The notes below the pieces were generated by a model. It had not been told where the DNA came from, searched no databases, and saw nothing but the letters and a program-made list of their open reading frames with translations. The position numbers and the translations under genes were made by a program. A stretch of 64,000 bases of DNA from Acidimicrobiia bacterium (GTDB taxonomy: Bacteria; Actinomycetota; Acidimicrobiia; Acidimicrobiales; Bin134): assembly GCA_022826705.1 (NCBI GenBank), contig JAJDUJ010000007.1, positions 62,001 through 126,000 on the forward strand, in the 5' to 3' direction. Of the stretch, positions 52,895 to 61,793 are shown piece after piece; the stretch's first letter is position 1, and the number at the start of each line of letters is the position of its first letter.

Positions 52895-53752
52895 ATGACT
52901 GCTATCAAATTGGACGGCGAAATGCTGTCGGCTGAGATCAAGGAAGGTCTGCGGGAGCGGATTGCTGCGCTGGCTGAGAAGGGGATAACCCCTGGGCTGG
53001 GCACATTGCTGGTGGGGGACGACGGGCCTTCGGCCAATTACGTGGCCATGAAGCACCGCGACAGCGAAGAGCTGGGGATGGGGTCTCGGGAGGTGCATCT
53101 GCCTGCCGATGCCACTCAGGAAGAAGTCGACGCCGTGGTGGATGACTTCAACGCCGATCCGGCGGTGGACGCCTACATCATGCAGTACCCGTTCCCCGAC
53201 CAACTCGACTACGAGACGGCCCTGCTGCGGGTGTTGCCGGAGAAGGACGCCGACGGGCTGCACCCGGTGAACCTGGGGCGGCTGGTGCAGGGGGTTGATG
53301 CTCCGCTGGCTTGCACGCCGCGGGGGATCCAGTTGATGTTGGAGCGGTACGAGATTCCCATCGCCGGGCAACACGTGGTAATCATCGGACGAGGTCTCAC
53401 TATTGGGCGGCCGCTGGCCAACTTGTTGTCGCTGAAGCGGCCCAATGCCAATGCCGCGGTCACTGTGGTGCATACCGGGGCGGGCGATATTTCCCGGTAC
53501 ACCAAGAGCGCCGACATCCTCATCGCCGCGGCCGGGGCGCCCCGCATGGTGAAGGCCGACATGGTCAAGCCCGGTGCCGCGGTGGTGGCTGCTGGGGTGA
53601 GCTTCGCCGACGGCAAGCTGGTGTCGGATGTGGACGACGACGTGGCTGAGGTGGCGGGTTGGCTTTCGCCTCGAATCGGCGGGGTGGGGCCGATGACCCG
53701 TACCATGCTGATGGCCAACACCGTGGCCGCTGCCGAGCGGGCCGTGGGCTGA
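52895..53752 (+). CDS. folD: Methylene-THF dehydrogenase/methenyl-THF cyclohydrolase
   Basis: 285-residue bifunctional FolD, converting 5,10-methylene-THF to 10-formyl-THF with NAD(P). Motifs: YVAMKHRDSEELG (catalytic lysine), MQYPFPDQLD in place of the common QLPLP, DADGLHPVNLGRL, CTPRG and the C-terminal GGVGPMTRTMLMANT. The NAD(P) loop reads IIGRGLTIGRP where GRSxxVG is usual. ATG at 52895 is preceded by GGGAG. Last gene of the fhs-fdh-folD set, 70 bp after the Fe-S subunit. Confidence 0.94.
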   Translation: MTAIKLDGEMLSAEIKEGLRERIAALAEKGITPGLGTLLVGDDGPSANYVAMKHRDSEELGMGSREVHLPADATQEEVDAVVDDFNADPAVDAYIMQYPFPDQLDYETALLRVLPEKDADGLHPVNLGRLVQGVDAPLACTPRGIQLMLERYEIPIAGQHVVIIGRGLTIGRPLANLLSLKRPNANAAVTVVHTGAGDISRYTKSADILIAAAGAPRMVKADMVKPGAAVVAAGVSFADGKLVSDVDDDVAEVAGWLSPRIGGVGPMTRTMLMANTVAAAERAVG

Positions 53753-53816
53753 ACGGCCTCGGTCCGACAAGAAGCAGCAACCAAGGAATCCCGAACAAGA
53801 ACCAGGAAGCACAAAC

Positions 53817-54971
53817 ATGGCCGACGCTTACATCATTGACGCAGTTCGCTCCCCCATGGGCCGCTTCGGCGGTGGGCTTAGCCACCTCCACCCGGCCGAT
53901 CTCGGCGCCAACATCTTGAGCGGGCTGATCGAGCGCACCGGGGTGGACCCGGCCGCGGTGGAGGACTGCATCATGGGCTGCGTCGGCCAGATCGGCGCCC
54001 AGGCCTTCAACGTGGCCCGCAATGCCTGGCTGTCGGCCGGGTTGCCCGAGCACGTCCCGGCGGTGACCATCGACCGCCAGTGCGGGTCATCGCAGCAAGC
54101 GGTGCACTTTGCCGCTCAGGGCATCATGTCGGGTACCCAAGACCTGGTGGTGGCCGGAGGAGTCGAGGTGATGAGCCTTATTCACCTCAACAGCCAGGGC
54201 GATGTGGGCCCCGATCTGGGCATGCGCTACCCGTTCGACGGCGACGGCTGGGCCAATCGCTTCGGCGACGAGGAGGTCCACCAGTTCCGGGGCGGCAACC
54301 TGATCGCTGAGCGGTGGGATGTCACCTTGGAAGACATGAACGGCCTGGCCCTGCGCAGCCACCAGAACGCCGCCCTAGCCTGGGAAGAGGGCCGCTTCGA
54401 GCGGGAGGTGCTGGCAGTGGACGAATGTGCCCGCGACGAGGGGATTCGGCCCGACACCTCCATGGAGAAGATGGCCAAGCTGCGCCCCTTCTCTGAGCAC
54501 GGCCCGCTGACCGCGGCCAACTCCAGCCAGATAACCGATGGCTCGGCTGCGCTGCTCATCGCCTCCGAAAAGGCGGTGGCGGAGCATGGCCTCACCCCGA
54601 GAGCCCGGATCCACACCATGGCGGTGGTGGGCAGCGATCCGGTGCTCATCCTCACCGGCCCCATCCCGGCCACGGCCAAGGTGTTGGAGCGCGCCGGCAT
54701 GGGGCTCGACGACATCGACCTGTTCGAGTGCAACGAGGCCTTTGCCTCGGTGGTGCTGGCCTGGGCCAAGGACACCGGCGTGGACATGGACAAGGTGAAC
54801 GTGAACGGCGGGGCCATCGCCCTCGGCCACCCGCTGGGGGCCAGCGGCGCCCGCATCATGACCACGCTGCTCAATGAGCTGGAGCGCTCGGGCGGCCGCT
54901 ATGGACTCCAGACCATGTGCGAGGGCGGCGGACTGGCCAACGCCACCATCATCGAGAACCTGGCCGCGTAG
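53817..54971 (+). CDS. Acetyl-CoA acyltransferase (thiolase)
   Basis: 384-residue thiolase, degrading or making 3-ketoacyl-CoA. Active-site cysteine in DRQCGSSQQ (Cys89), CNEAFASV, the histidine loop NGGAIALGHPLGASG and second cysteine region CEGGG. Degradative thiolase family; the chain length cannot be read. First gene of a catabolic set with VOC, LLM, FAD, acyl-CoA dehydrogenase, SDR and CoA transferase genes on the same strand. Confidence 0.93.
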   Translation: MADAYIIDAVRSPMGRFGGGLSHLHPADLGANILSGLIERTGVDPAAVEDCIMGCVGQIGAQAFNVARNAWLSAGLPEHVPAVTIDRQCGSSQQAVHFAAQGIMSGTQDLVVAGGVEVMSLIHLNSQGDVGPDLGMRYPFDGDGWANRFGDEEVHQFRGGNLIAERWDVTLEDMNGLALRSHQNAALAWEEGRFEREVLAVDECARDEGIRPDTSMEKMAKLRPFSEHGPLTAANSSQITDGSAALLIASEKAVAEHGLTPRARIHTMAVVGSDPVLILTGPIPATAKVLERAGMGLDDIDLFECNEAFASVVLAWAKDTGVDMDKVNVNGGAIALGHPLGASGARIMTTLLNELERSGGRYGLQTMCEGGGLANATIIENLAA

Positions 54972-55003
54972 TCAGGGAGACCCCCGAGGAGACAGCGAAC
55001 AAC

Positions 55004-55537
55004 ATGGGCATTCACATCGACCACATCTCATTGCTGGTGAAAGACCTGGCCCAAGCCGAGGAAGACTGGCGACAGATCCTCGAAGTGCTGGCACCGGGCC
55101 ACACCATGAAGGTCACCCGGGGAGAGGGCGCCGACGACATGGACGGAACCCCCATGGCGTGGGTCACGTTCCAGAACCCCGACCCCACCGGCGTGTCCAT
55201 CCAGCTCTGGTCGCCTGCTGAGCCCGGCCACTGGCCCGACAAGGTGTTGGCCAAAAAGGGCGAGTACGTCCACCACATCGCCTTCTGCTCTGACGATTTC
55301 GACACCATGATCGACGGGGTGCGCGACGCCGACATCCCGCTGGTGATGGAGGAACCCAGCCACCCCGACACCCAGCCGTGGCTCAAGTGGAACTTCATCC
55401 CTCCCAGCAAGGCCCACGGTCCGCTGATCGAGCTGGCCACCCGCTACCTGTCGGTCGGCGAGGAGTGGCTCCCCCACCCCGACAACGCCGAAAACCAACC
55501 CCTGGCCGACGAACTCCACGACCGTTTCGCCGGCTAG
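55004..55537 (+). CDS. VOC family (glyoxalase/dioxygenase fold) protein
   Basis: 177-residue vicinal-oxygen-chelate protein. N-terminal strand HIDHISLLVKDLAQAEEDW with a metal histidine, central WSPAEPGHWPD and second-half VHHIAFCSDDFDTMIDGV are characteristic, resembling methylmalonyl-CoA epimerase. ATG at 55004 chosen for the domain start. It follows the thiolase by 32 bp; a role in acyl-CoA epimerisation is possible but unproven. Confidence 0.82.
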   Translation: MGIHIDHISLLVKDLAQAEEDWRQILEVLAPGHTMKVTRGEGADDMDGTPMAWVTFQNPDPTGVSIQLWSPAEPGHWPDKVLAKKGEYVHHIAFCSDDFDTMIDGVRDADIPLVMEEPSHPDTQPWLKWNFIPPSKAHGPLIELATRYLSVGEEWLPHPDNAENQPLADELHDRFAG

Positions 55538-55561
55538 CCCCTCCGCCGACGAACTCAAGCC

Positions 55562-56560
55562 ATGACCGACTCCCCGGTGGCCATCACCATGCCGGTGGAG
55601 GACGGCCTCTCCATTGGCTGGCTGACCGACCTGGTTGTACACGCCGAGCAGGCCGGGATCGACACCGCGCTGGTGGGCGAGGTGGCCGGCCCCGAGGTGT
55701 TCGCCACCCTGGGGGCAATGGCCGCCCGCACCGAGCGCATCCGGCTGGGATCGGGCATAGTGGCCGCCTACACCCGCTCCCCTGCCCTTACCGCCATGGG
55801 ATTCGCCACCCTGGCCTCCCTGGCCCCCGGCCGGGTGATCGCCGGCATCGGGGCCAGCAGCCCCATCGTGGTGGGGCGCTGGCACGGCGGTGACTTTGAG
55901 CAACCTCTGGCCACCGTGCGGGAGTTCATCGGCCTGCTCCGGTCTGCACTGGCCGGCGAGAAGCTGAACCACGACGGCCCCCGGTTCCGGTCCAAGGGAT
56001 TCCGCCTCGACCTGCCCGGCGTGGAAGTGCCCATCTGGTTGGGGGCCATCAACCCCCGCATGCTGGCTGTGGCCGGCGAGATCGCCGACGCGGTGTTCAT
56101 GACCTGGTGCCCGCCGGGGGAAGTTGGCCCCAAGGAAGAGATCGTCAAAGCCGCGGCCACCGAGGCGGGGCGCGATCCCGGCGACGTGGCCACCGTGCTT
56201 TCGTTTTGGGCCTACGCCGGTCCCGATCCCGAACAAGCCCTGGAGCGGATGCGGCGCCAAGTACTGGCCTACTCCATGGTCCCCACCCATCAGCCCGCGT
56301 TCGTTGGCACGTTCGACAATCTTCCTGAGGTCGCCGAAGCCTGGCAGAAGGGCGACCGCGCACGAGCGTTATCGATGGTGCCCGATGAGGCCGTGCTGGC
56401 CCAATGCGCCCTCGGGACCGACATGCTGGCCGAGCGACTTGCCGCCTATCGGGATGCGGGCGTTGACCTGCCCATAGTGCTGCTTACCGGCGCCCACGTC
56501 GGCGACGACTTCGGCCCGCAAGCCACGGTGGATGCGCTCAGTGAGGTCGCCGCCAGCTGA
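55562..56560 (+). CDS. LLM class F420/FMN-dependent oxidoreductase
   Basis: 332-residue luciferase-like monooxygenase-family TIM-barrel protein: AEQAGIDTALVGEV at strand 1, IRLGSGIVAAYTRSP, GRVIAGIGASSP and PIWLGAINPRMLAVAGEIADAVF, all typical of the F420-dependent group. Flavin or F420 is inferred from the family. Located in the catabolic set after the VOC gene. Confidence 0.9.
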   Translation: MTDSPVAITMPVEDGLSIGWLTDLVVHAEQAGIDTALVGEVAGPEVFATLGAMAARTERIRLGSGIVAAYTRSPALTAMGFATLASLAPGRVIAGIGASSPIVVGRWHGGDFEQPLATVREFIGLLRSALAGEKLNHDGPRFRSKGFRLDLPGVEVPIWLGAINPRMLAVAGEIADAVFMTWCPPGEVGPKEEIVKAAATEAGRDPGDVATVLSFWAYAGPDPEQALERMRRQVLAYSMVPTHQPAFVGTFDNLPEVAEAWQKGDRARALSMVPDEAVLAQCALGTDMLAERLAAYRDAGVDLPIVLLTGAHVGDDFGPQATVDALSEVAAS

Positions 56561-56613
56561 GCGGCCGACTTCATAACGTGCCTCCCAACGCCGCCCGCTC
56601 TTAGTATCCCCCC

Positions 56614-57999
56614 ATGACCAAATGCGACGTTGTCGTCATCGGCGCCGGGGCAGCCGGGCTGAGCGCCGGGGCGCTTCTGGCCGCCGAAGGCAAGTCGGTC
56701 ACCCTCCTGGAGCGGTCCCCTTTCTTGGGGGGCCGGGCATTGGCGGTGGACGACGAGGGCTTCAAGGTAAACCTCGGAGGACACCTCATTGAGGACCCCG
56801 GCTCGGGCCTCACCAAGGTGTTCGAGCACGTCGGCAAAGAGCTCATCCACGGCGAGGTGTCCCATGACATGCCGATCTGGGACAACGACACCCAAACCTG
56901 GGGATCGATCCGCGACCGCTATCCCGACAAGACCGAGGTGAAGAAGGTCATCAAGGCCATCACCGAGAGCACATGGGACGAGCTGGAGGAGTGGGACGAC
57001 CGCCCCATGCGGGAATGGCTGGCCCAATACACCTCCGACCAGGGGGTTTACGACCTCTACGAGTTCATCGCCGTGCTGGAGTGCATGACCGACGAGTGGT
57101 ACGACCACTCGGCCAGCGACAACCTGTGGGTGCGCAAGATGCACTACGAGGAGCGGCACATGGCCGCCTACTCTTGTTGGCCCGGCCAAGGCTGGGACGG
57201 CATGTGGCAAGACCTAGCCGACGGGTTCACCGAGCACGGCGGCGAGCTGCGCATGCAGACCGCGGCCGGCCGCGTGCTGATCGAGAACGGGGCTGTGGTC
57301 GGGGTGTCCATCCCCCATGAGCCCACGGTGCCCAACGACTGGGACATCGGCGAGGTGATCGAGTGCGACGCGGTCATCTCCACCCTGCCGGTGTGGAACG
57401 TGTTCAACGTGGTGCCCGAGTGGGAGCTGCCCGATTGGTACACCAGCCAGATCCGCTATCTGGCCCAAGACCAGTACCGGGTGACCATGCTCAACCTCTA
57501 CTTCGCCACCGAGGAACCGGTGACCATGTTCGATCCCCGGGAACTGGCCACCTGGCTGGAAACCCCCCACAGCCCCACGCCGGGCTATATGTACGACCAG
57601 GCGGCCATGGACCCCCAGGGAATCCCCAACGGACTCCACCTGTACTGCACCGGCGGCATCGTCCCCGGCTCCCGCGGGCGGGACCGGCGCTACATCGAGG
57701 ACATGTACAACCGCCTCGAACAGGGCCTCTACGTGATGTACCCCGGCCTGGCCGAGCATGTGTGGAAGAGGCGCCTGTTCGTGTTCGACCCGGCGTTCGG
57801 CGTGGCGCAAAAGCCCATGCTGGTGGGCAAGTTCCGGCCCCACTGGCGGGCCCCCACCGTGGACGGACTGTACTTCGCCAGCGAGACCTTCCGCAGCCGG
57901 GGCATCGGCACCGACCGCTCAGCCCGGGCCGCCCTCACCTGCGTGGAGGACATCTTGGGCCGCCGCATCCCCACCTTCGGCGACGGCTGGCGCTACTGA
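56614..57999 (+). CDS. FAD-dependent oxidoreductase of the phytoene-desaturase/amine-oxidase type
   Basis: 461-residue flavoprotein. N-terminal FAD motif VVIGAGAAGLSAGALLAAE, then LERSPFLGGRALAV; C-terminal FAD-contact stretch YFASETFRSRGIGTD. The middle is rich in aromatics and has no membrane segment. Substrate unknown; relatives oxidise terpenoids or carotenoids. Confidence 0.85.
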   Translation: MTKCDVVVIGAGAAGLSAGALLAAEGKSVTLLERSPFLGGRALAVDDEGFKVNLGGHLIEDPGSGLTKVFEHVGKELIHGEVSHDMPIWDNDTQTWGSIRDRYPDKTEVKKVIKAITESTWDELEEWDDRPMREWLAQYTSDQGVYDLYEFIAVLECMTDEWYDHSASDNLWVRKMHYEERHMAAYSCWPGQGWDGMWQDLADGFTEHGGELRMQTAAGRVLIENGAVVGVSIPHEPTVPNDWDIGEVIECDAVISTLPVWNVFNVVPEWELPDWYTSQIRYLAQDQYRVTMLNLYFATEEPVTMFDPRELATWLETPHSPTPGYMYDQAAMDPQGIPNGLHLYCTGGIVPGSRGRDRRYIEDMYNRLEQGLYVMYPGLAEHVWKRRLFVFDPAFGVAQKPMLVGKFRPHWRAPTVDGLYFASETFRSRGIGTDRSARAALTCVEDILGRRIPTFGDGWRY

Positions 58000-58075
58000 A
58001 TTAGCTATCTCTCCCCAACCACCGACCTCAGACTGAGACACTTAGACCACAGGAATACAAGGAGCAACCAGGCAC

Positions 58076-59236
58076 ATGGAGTTCACCCTCACCGACGAGC
58101 AGACGATGTTCCAGGAGACGGTCCGCAATTGGGTCGAGAAGGAATGCAACAAGGACGCGTCCCGCGACTACGAGGCCCAGGAGTTCGAGTACCCGTTCGA
58201 GCTGTGGGACAAGATGTCCGACGCCGGGTTCCACGCCATCGGCCTGCCCCCTGAACTGGGCGGCCAGGGCGGCGACGTGGTCACCCAGATGATCCTCACC
58301 CGGGAGCTGGCCCGCTCGCTGGCCGGGCTCACCTGGATCTTCGGCATCTCCTCGTTCTGCGCCAAGTCGATCAACAAGTTCGCCACCGACGTGGCCCGCG
58401 AGGAGCTGATCCCCCAGCTGGCCGAGGGCAAGATCCGAGTGGCCATCGCCGTCACCGAGCCGTCCGGGGGCACCGACCTGATGGGGGCCATGAAAACCCG
58501 GGCCACCAAGGTGGACGGCGGCTGGAGCATCACCGGCCAGAAGATCTGGTCGACCGCGGCCCATGTCTCCGACTACCTGTTCTTGATGGCCCGCACCGAG
58601 GACATCGCCGACAAGCCGGCCCGCGGGGTAACCCTGTTCTTGGTGAAGAACCCTGCGGAAGGCTTGGAGTGCCGCCAGATTCCCAAGGTCGGCATGAGGT
58701 CGGTGGGATCGTGCGAGGTGTTCCTCGACGATGTGTTCGTGCCCGACGAGTACGTGGTGGGCCAGCCCGGCCAGGGCTTCTACCAAATGCTGTCCACCCT
58801 CAACAACGAGCGGATCATGGTGGCAGCCCTGTGTACCGGCATCATCGACGGCTGCATCGAGGAGACCCTCAGCTACCTGATGGAGCGGGAGGCCTTCGGC
58901 AAGAAAATCGGCTCGTTCCAGGTGTGGCACCAGAACCTGGCCGACATGGCCATGATGCAGAAGCAGGCCGAGCTGATGACCTACTACGCGGCCTGGAAGT
59001 CGGAGTCGGGCGAAGACTGCGGCCGGGAGGCCAACATGGCCAAGGTGGTGGCCTCGGAGTACGCCGGCAAGTGCTCGGACATCGCCATCCAGGTGCTGGG
59101 CGGCATGGGCTACGCCCTCGAAACCCATCCCCAGCGCTACTGGCGAGACAGCCGCCTCTACCGCATCGGGCCCATCACCAACGAGATGGCGAGGAACAGC
59201 ATCGCCGAGACCTTCGGGCTGCCCAGAAGCTTCTAG
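58076..59236 (+). CDS. Acyl-CoA dehydrogenase
   Basis: 386-residue FAD-dependent acyl-CoA dehydrogenase. N-terminal helical domain, FAD/substrate motif IAVTEPSGGTDL, ITGQKIWST, and the C-terminal QVLGGMGYALETHPQRYWRD with the family arginine and aromatic residues. The catalytic glutamate is not certain by eye. AAGGAG lies about 12 bases before the ATG. Its stop overlaps the next start by one base. Confidence 0.92.
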   Translation: MEFTLTDEQTMFQETVRNWVEKECNKDASRDYEAQEFEYPFELWDKMSDAGFHAIGLPPELGGQGGDVVTQMILTRELARSLAGLTWIFGISSFCAKSINKFATDVAREELIPQLAEGKIRVAIAVTEPSGGTDLMGAMKTRATKVDGGWSITGQKIWSTAAHVSDYLFLMARTEDIADKPARGVTLFLVKNPAEGLECRQIPKVGMRSVGSCEVFLDDVFVPDEYVVGQPGQGFYQMLSTLNNERIMVAALCTGIIDGCIEETLSYLMEREAFGKKIGSFQVWHQNLADMAMMQKQAELMTYYAAWKSESGEDCGREANMAKVVASEYAGKCSDIAIQVLGGMGYALETHPQRYWRDSRLYRIGPITNEMARNSIAETFGLPRSF

Positions 59237-60039
59237 TGGCTCGAGTTCTGGATGGCCGCGTTGCGCTGGTAACCGGCGCTGGTCGGGGCATCGGGTTGGC
59301 GGTGGCGGCTCGTTTGGCCCGCGATGGCGCTGCGGTGGCAGTCAATGACGTCGACGACGATGTTGCCGAAGAAGCAGCAGCGGCCATCGTTGCCGACGGC
59401 GGGCAGGCCGTAGCCGCAGCGGGGTCGGTGGTTGACAGCGATGACGTAACAGCCATGCTGACCACCGCCCAGGATTCCTTCGGCAGCCTCGACATCCTGG
59501 TGAACAACGCCGGTATCACCGCCGATGCCATGGCCCACAACATGACCGACGAACAGTGGGACCTGGTCTGCGATGTGGCGTTGAAGGGCACCTTCAACTT
59601 GTGCCGGGCCGCCTTTCCACTGCTGCGAGGCAGTCAGGACAACCCGCCGGGCCACCATCGCAAGGTGGTCAATATGGCGTCGATCAACGGCATCTATGGG
59701 ATCGCGGGCAACGTCAACTACTCAGCAGCCAAGGGCGGGGTGATCGCCCTCACCAAGTCGCTGGCCCGGGAGTGGGCCCGCCACCGGATCAACGTCAACG
59801 CGGTGGCCCCGGGCTACATCGCCGGTACCCGCCTGACCGGAGCACGCGACGACGACACCGGCTTGGGCATCCCCGAGGCGATCATCGAGCGCATCGAGGC
59901 CCAGATCCCCATTGGCCGGGCTGGCACTCCTGAGGATGTGGCCGGCGCCGTCGCTTGGCTGGCTTCGGGCGACTCCGACTATGCAACTGGACAGGTGATT
60001 GAACTTCATGGAGGACGAGAGATGGTGGAACTCCTGTGA
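59236..60039 (+). CDS. Short-chain dehydrogenase/reductase (FabG-like)
   Basis: 267-residue SDR. Cofactor motif VTGAGRGIGLAVAARLA, NNAG in ILVNNAGITAD, catalytic Ser in MASINGIYG, YxxxK in NYSAAKGG, C-terminal PIGRAGTPEDVAGAVAWLAS. Probably a 3-hydroxyacyl-CoA dehydrogenase. The GTG start overlaps the acyl-CoA dehydrogenase stop; the stop overlaps the next gene as GTGA. Confidence 0.92.
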   Translation: MARVLDGRVALVTGAGRGIGLAVAARLARDGAAVAVNDVDDDVAEEAAAAIVADGGQAVAAAGSVVDSDDVTAMLTTAQDSFGSLDILVNNAGITADAMAHNMTDEQWDLVCDVALKGTFNLCRAAFPLLRGSQDNPPGHHRKVVNMASINGIYGIAGNVNYSAAKGGVIALTKSLAREWARHRINVNAVAPGYIAGTRLTGARDDDTGLGIPEAIIERIEAQIPIGRAGTPEDVAGAVAWLASGDSDYATGQVIELHGGREMVELL

Positions 60040-60926
60040 GCGCTGAGAAGCTCACCACTCTTGAGGACGCGGCTGCCCTCGTTCGCGACGGCGACACCGT
60101 GGCCATCCAGAACATGGCCACCCAGGCCGCGCCCATGGCCCTGGTCCGGGAGCTGATCCGACAAGGCCGCAGGGAGCTCGGGGTGGTGTGCCTGGTAGGG
60201 GGAATACCTGTGGACTGGCTGGCCGCGGCGGGGGCCATAAACCGCCTTATCGGCGCGGCGGTGTCGATGGAGCAGTTCGGGCTGTGCCAGCGCTATCGCA
60301 AGGCAGTGGAGGCCGGAGCTATCCGCGTGGAGGAGCTCTCGGAGACGGCACTGAACGCGCGACTGGGCGCGGGCGCTCGCAACCTGCCGTTCCTGCCCAC
60401 CCGAGGGCTGATCGGCACCGACCTGATCGACGTGAACGACAATCTGGTGATGCTCGACGACCCGTTCGGCGGACCGTCAGTGGTGGCCTGCAAAGCGCTG
60501 GTGCCCGACGTAGCCCTGGTTCACGCCCACAAGGCCGACCGGTTCGGCAACATTGGCTACGAGCCCACCGCCCTGTGGCCCGACCTGGGCATAATGCCCA
60601 AGGCCGCTACCACGGTGATCGTCACCGTTGAGGAGATCGTGGACTCCGAAGTGCTGCGAGCCGACCCCGACCGCACGGTGTTGCCCGGCTTCATGGTGGA
60701 CGCGGTGGTGGAAGCACCGTTCGGCGCCCACCCCACGTCGTTCTACCCCCGATACGGGTACGACACGGCGATGCATTTGGAATGGATCGGTTCAGCCCGC
60801 GACGACGAAGCCGTGGCCGGGTTCATGGAGAAGTACGTGACCGGCCCCGCCGACCACGCGGCCTACCTGGAGGCCGTGGGTGGATCTGAACGGCTCGCCG
60901 CAGTGGAAGCCTGGGAGGCCTCGTGA
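60036..60926 (+). CDS. CoA-transferase family I subunit A (IpdA-like)
   Basis: 296-residue alpha subunit of a class I CoA transferase-like enzyme. N-terminal GDTVAIQNMATQAAPMALVREL and HAHKADRFGNIGYEP motifs match the family, best resembling IpdA, the ring-opening hydrolase partner of mycobacterial steroid ring D catabolism. Coupled to both neighbours by GTGA overlaps. Similarity to IpdA is from memory of motifs, not alignment. Confidence 0.82.
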   Translation: MSAEKLTTLEDAAALVRDGDTVAIQNMATQAAPMALVRELIRQGRRELGVVCLVGGIPVDWLAAAGAINRLIGAAVSMEQFGLCQRYRKAVEAGAIRVEELSETALNARLGAGARNLPFLPTRGLIGTDLIDVNDNLVMLDDPFGGPSVVACKALVPDVALVHAHKADRFGNIGYEPTALWPDLGIMPKAATTVIVTVEEIVDSEVLRADPDRTVLPGFMVDAVVEAPFGAHPTSFYPRYGYDTAMHLEWIGSARDDEAVAGFMEKYVTGPADHAAYLEAVGGSERLAAVEAWEAS

Positions 60927-61741
60927 GCGACTGGCAGAACAGCCCCCCGGCTGAAGACTGGACCATTGATGAGCTGATGATCGCTCGGCTGGCCGCCTGC
61001 TTCGCCGACGGCGACCAGGCCTGCAACGGGATGGCCTCGTTCGTGCCGGTGAGCGCCTTCTGGCTGGCCCGGCTCACCCACGCCCCCGACCTGGTGTGGC
61101 TGGCGGGAGCGGTCGGCCTCGAACCCCGGCCTGACCGGGTACCCGCCTCCACCCTCGAAGCCCCGCTGTGGCGAGACTCCATCATGTACGTGGAGCAGTA
61201 CGGAGACTTCTGGACGATCGCGCTCAACGGCCGGTGGCTCACCAAGTTCTGCGTGGGATCGGCCCAACTCGACCGCTACGGCAACGGCAACAATTCGATC
61301 ATCGGTGCCGACTATCACGCTCCCCGAGTGCGGCTGCCTGGCACCGCCGGTTTGGGTGACATGGGATCAATCGGCAAAGCGCTCTACTACTGGAACCCCA
61401 ACCACAACCCCCGTTCGCTGGTGGAGCAGGTGGACTTCATCTCCTGTGCCGGCTATCTGGGCGGCGGTACCGAGCGGGCCGACGCTGGTTTGGAGGGCGG
61501 CCCCGAATTGGTGATCACCAACCTGTGCGTTATGGACTTCCACCCCGAAACCCGCCACATGCAGGTGGCATCGCTGCATCCAGGGGTCACCTTCGAGCAG
61601 GTGCAGGAGGCCACCGGCTTCGAGCTGCCCACCCCCGAGGGACAGTTGTCCACCACCGCGATTCCCACCGTCGAGCAGGTGCGGCTGATCCGCGAGGTCA
61701 TCGACCCCGACGACATGCGCCGCCGCGAATTCGGCGGATGA
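60923..61741 (+). CDS. CoA-transferase family I subunit B (IpdB-like)
   Basis: 272-residue beta subunit. Features: LARLTHAPDLVWLAGAVG, WTIALNGRWLTKFCVGSAQLDRYGNGN with a conserved QLDRYGN turn, and ITNLCVMDFHPETRHMQ. With the preceding gene it forms an alpha/beta CoA-transferase or hydrolase. The usual ExG catalytic glutamate could not be located by eye. Confidence 0.8.
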   Translation: MSDWQNSPPAEDWTIDELMIARLAACFADGDQACNGMASFVPVSAFWLARLTHAPDLVWLAGAVGLEPRPDRVPASTLEAPLWRDSIMYVEQYGDFWTIALNGRWLTKFCVGSAQLDRYGNGNNSIIGADYHAPRVRLPGTAGLGDMGSIGKALYYWNPNHNPRSLVEQVDFISCAGYLGGGTERADAGLEGGPELVITNLCVMDFHPETRHMQVASLHPGVTFEQVQEATGFELPTPEGQLSTTAIPTVEQVRLIREVIDPDDMRRREFGG

Positions 61742-61793
61742 AAGACCGAGCCATGTGCTGCGACACGTACCCTCATGCAGTCAGGAACAGGGG

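Noticed and set aside
51511..53037. Minus-strand frame of 508 codons across the fdhB/Fe-S genes
   Set aside because: Antisense to three confident genes, low complexity, no recognisable motif.
58028..59128. Minus-strand frame of 366 codons opposite the acyl-CoA dehydrogenase
   Set aside because: Shadow of a conserved gene; His/Leu/Gly-rich without motif.
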